Positions 62,552 through 64,000 of a stretch of 64,000 bases of DNA are shown here, one piece after another. A program made the translations under genes and the position numbers. Source of the stretch: Zeimonas sp050187175 (GTDB taxonomy: Bacteria > Pseudomonadota > Gammaproteobacteria > Burkholderiales > Burkholderiaceae_E); assembly GCA_050187175.1 (NCBI GenBank), contig JBFWXS010000006.1:1-64000 (forward strand). The letters run 5' to 3'. The stretch's first letter is position 1. Every line of letters starts with the position of its first letter. The notes below the pieces were generated by a model, which did no database searches, was not told the DNA's origin, and worked only from the letters and a program-made list of their open reading frames with translations.

Positions 62552-63420
62552 GGCCGCTTCACGCCGAGTGCCAGCGCGATCCACTGGCACAGCATGCTCT
62601 TGGGATCCTCGAAGCCGTAGATGGCGTCGAAATGGTTCGCGTCGGGCTGCGGCGCGCGCTTGGAGCGGTTGCCCGCGGCTGCCCAGGCGGCGATGAAGTC
62701 CTCCGACTGGCGGCGGAACTCGTCGGGCTCGCGCCCGCCCCAGGTGACCAGCGCCGGCGTCCTGCACGGGCGCACGCTGAACATAGGCGAATTGCGCCGT
62801 ATCACGCCGTCGTCGAGCTGGATCATGGGCTGCATCAGCGAGTAGCGCAGCGGCTGCAGATCGTACAGGCCGCTCACCAGCACCGCGCCGGCCAGCGGAT
62901 CCTCCGGCAGGCCATATTCTTCCTGCCACGGCGTCTGCAGGCACATGGCGGTGAGATGGGCGCCGGCCGAATGGCCGCCCAGCACGACGCGTCCGGGGTC
63001 GCCGCCGTGGCGGTCGATACGCCGCAGCACCCAGGCCAGCGCCGCGCGCGATTGGCGAGTGATCTCGTCGATGCTCACCTTGGGCGTCAGCGAGTAGTTG
63101 ACGACGACCGTGGTGATGCCCAGCGCGTGCAGGCCGAGCGCGACGCAGCTGAACTCCTTGGACGACAGCATGCGCCAGTAGCCGCCGTGGATGAAGACGA
63201 AGACCGGCGCGCCGGTCTGCGCGGCCGGGAAGATGTCCAGCGTTTCGTCGCGCGTCGGGCCGTAGTGGACATCGAGCTCGCAGCGCAAGCGGTGCCGGGC
63301 CAGACGGCTTTCTTCGATGTAGTGCCTGGCGTACACCGTGAAGTCGGGGACCGACTGCTCGACGTCGTACTGCGCGTCGATCTGTGCCTGCGTGCTGAAC
63401 TCTCGGTAGAGGGCTGGCAT
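62548..63420 (-). CDS. Alpha/beta hydrolase, arylformamidase (kynurenine formamidase)-like
   Basis: A 290-aa hydrolase. The oxyanion motif is VFVFIHGGYWRM (HGGYW, residues 78-83), nucleophile Ser151 is in VLGGHSAGAHLTAM, the acid is probably in WGGREPDEFRRQ, and the base His in PDANHFDAIYGFED. HGGYWR plus GHSAGAHL is typical of arylformamidases and carbamate/amide hydrolases that act on N-acylated aromatic amines. The ATG at 63420 gives the family start (MPALYREFSTQAQIDAQYDV). It is inside the Liv-type operon between the binding protein and livG, so it likely acts on the imported substrate. Confidence 0.82.
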   Translation of the reverse strand: MPALYREFSTQAQIDAQYDVEQSVPDFTVYARHYIEESRLARHRLRCELDVHYGPTRDETLDIFPAAQTGAPVFVFIHGGYWRMLSSKEFSCVALGLHALGITTVVVNYSLTPKVSIDEITRQSRAALAWVLRRIDRHGGDPGRVVLGGHSAGAHLTAMCLQTPWQEEYGLPEDPLAGAVLVSGLYDLQPLRYSLMQPMIQLDDGVIRRNSPMFSVRPCRTPALVTWGGREPDEFRRQSEDFIAAWAAAGNRSKRAPQPDANHFDAIYGFEDPKSMLCQWIALALGVKRP

Positions 63421-63486
63421 CTGAAGGGGGATCCGTGCCGCCGCGCCCGGAAGCGCGGCGGCGAGCACGGCGATCGGGGCAGCGGC

Positions 63487-64000
63487 TTACTGCTGGTACA
63501 GCCGCATCTCGGCCGTCTTCTTCACGCTCGGGTAGACGGCGTTATAGACGTTCTCCTTGACCAGCTTCTTGCGCTTCTCGTCGTAGCGCCACTGCGCCCC
63601 GCCCAGCGGCTGCACCGAATAGTGCTGTGCATTGAACTTGACCGTGCCGGTGACGGTTTCGAGATTGGTCGCATCGAGCGCCTTGACCACCGCCTCGCGG
63701 TCGGTCGTGCCGGCGCGCTGGATGGCGTCGAACAGCACGTCGTAGGCCGCATCGTCGTAGCCCAGCGGAGGAATGTACTGCTTGCCGGGATTGGCTTTCT
63801 CGAATGCGTCGACCAGCCCCTGTCCGTCGTAGCCGCCGTACTTCGACTTGCCCGGATACGCCGGCGACCAGAAGTTGACGCTGAGCACGCCGTAGCCGGC
63901 CTTGCCGACCGCGTTCATCGGCTCCGGATAGCCAGTGGCCTTGTCGATCACGTACATCTTGGGCTTGAAGCCGGCTTGTGCCGCCTGCTGCAGGAAGTTC
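63487..64000 (-). CDS. Branched-chain-type ABC transporter substrate-binding protein (LivK/Leu-binding-like), C-terminal part
   Basis: The last 171 codons of a periplasmic binding protein whose N-terminus lies beyond the window edge. The frame continues open to base 64000 (NFLQQAAQAGFKPKMYVIDK). Characteristic segments are WSPAYPGKSKYGGYDGQGLV, GYDDAAYDVLFDAIQRAGTT and REAVVKALDATNLETVTGTV, then FNAQHYSVQPLGGAQW, typical of type I periplasmic proteins for amino acids or aromatic acids. It is upstream of the hydrolase (66 bp) and supplies ligand to the LivHM-LivGF channel. Confidence 0.92.
   Translation of the reverse strand, partial: NFLQQAAQAGFKPKMYVIDKATGYPEPMNAVGKAGYGVLSVNFWSPAYPGKSKYGGYDGQGLVDAFEKANPGKQYIPPLGYDDAAYDVLFDAIQRAGTTDREAVVKALDATNLETVTGTVKFNAQHYSVQPLGGAQWRYDEKRKKLVKENVYNAVYPSVKKTAEMRLYQQ

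Overview
This window is about 64 kb of GC-rich chromosome. It looks like a betaproteobacterium of the order Burkholderiales, probably near the Alcaligenaceae or Burkholderiaceae. The grounds are the divergent mreBCD-mrdA-rodA / gatCAB arrangement, abundant IclR regulators, a PEP-CTERM protein, a Bug-free but Liv-rich transport repertoire and many aromatic-catabolism genes. It is a draft scaffold with two 100-N gaps (9714-9813 and 13026-13125). The first gap is flanked by an exact 127-bp duplication and is almost certainly an unmerged contig overlap inside modC.

Layout. 1-9.5 kb: a possible IS66-type remnant, a secreted PEP-CTERM protein, an aromatic-ring FAD hydroxylase with a metallo-beta-lactamase-fold partner under a divergent IclR regulator, a TerB-like protein, a truncated HAD fragment, a dehydrogenase, a SMUG1-type uracil-DNA glycosylase and a RidA/CnbZ-like protein. 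9.5-18.6 kb is a molybdenum district: modBAC uptake genes, TrmO, a one-domain ModE-like regulator, a molybdopterin-binding secreted-type protein cut by a gap, and a molybdopterin oxidoreductase translationally coupled to a ferredoxin/NADPH-reductase fusion under a divergent IclR gene. 18.7-31 kb is core genome: quinone oxidoreductase, a TerC-family exporter behind a yybP-ykoY Mn2+ riboswitch, the cell-shape operon mreBCD-mrdA-rodA, and gatC-gatA-lipoprotein-gatB. 31-38 kb: pyrE, exonuclease III, a periplasmic peroxiredoxin, a small DJ-1/GlxA neighbourhood, a HigBA toxin-antitoxin pair with a clear autoregulatory promoter, and a fluorescence-recovery-protein (FRP) homologue.

38-53 kb: a large lipoprotein; a periplasmic-binding-protein / hybrid kinase / LuxR response-regulator signalling trio; an M48 protease; an iron-type ABC importer; an AmpG-like permease; and an LpxR-like outer-membrane lipid A deacylase. 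52.5-56.6 kb is the lower beta-ketoadipate branch (pcaIJF) with its PcaR-type IclR regulator, a good sigma70 promoter and a PcaR-like operator. 56.6-64 kb is a tightly overlapping minus-strand operon: Liv-type ABC importer, an arylformamidase-like hydrolase and an aminomuconate/hydroxymuconate-semialdehyde-type aldehyde dehydrogenase. Its LivM permease is fused in frame to a domain resembling the alpha subunit of 2-aminophenol 1,6-dioxygenase. I consider that fusion, and the aryl-amine import-and-cleavage route it suggests, the most novel item here.

A second theme is short GC-rich tandem duplications (13, 16, 19, 21 and 24 bp units). They recur between genes, across stop and start codons, and once inside a coding domain.
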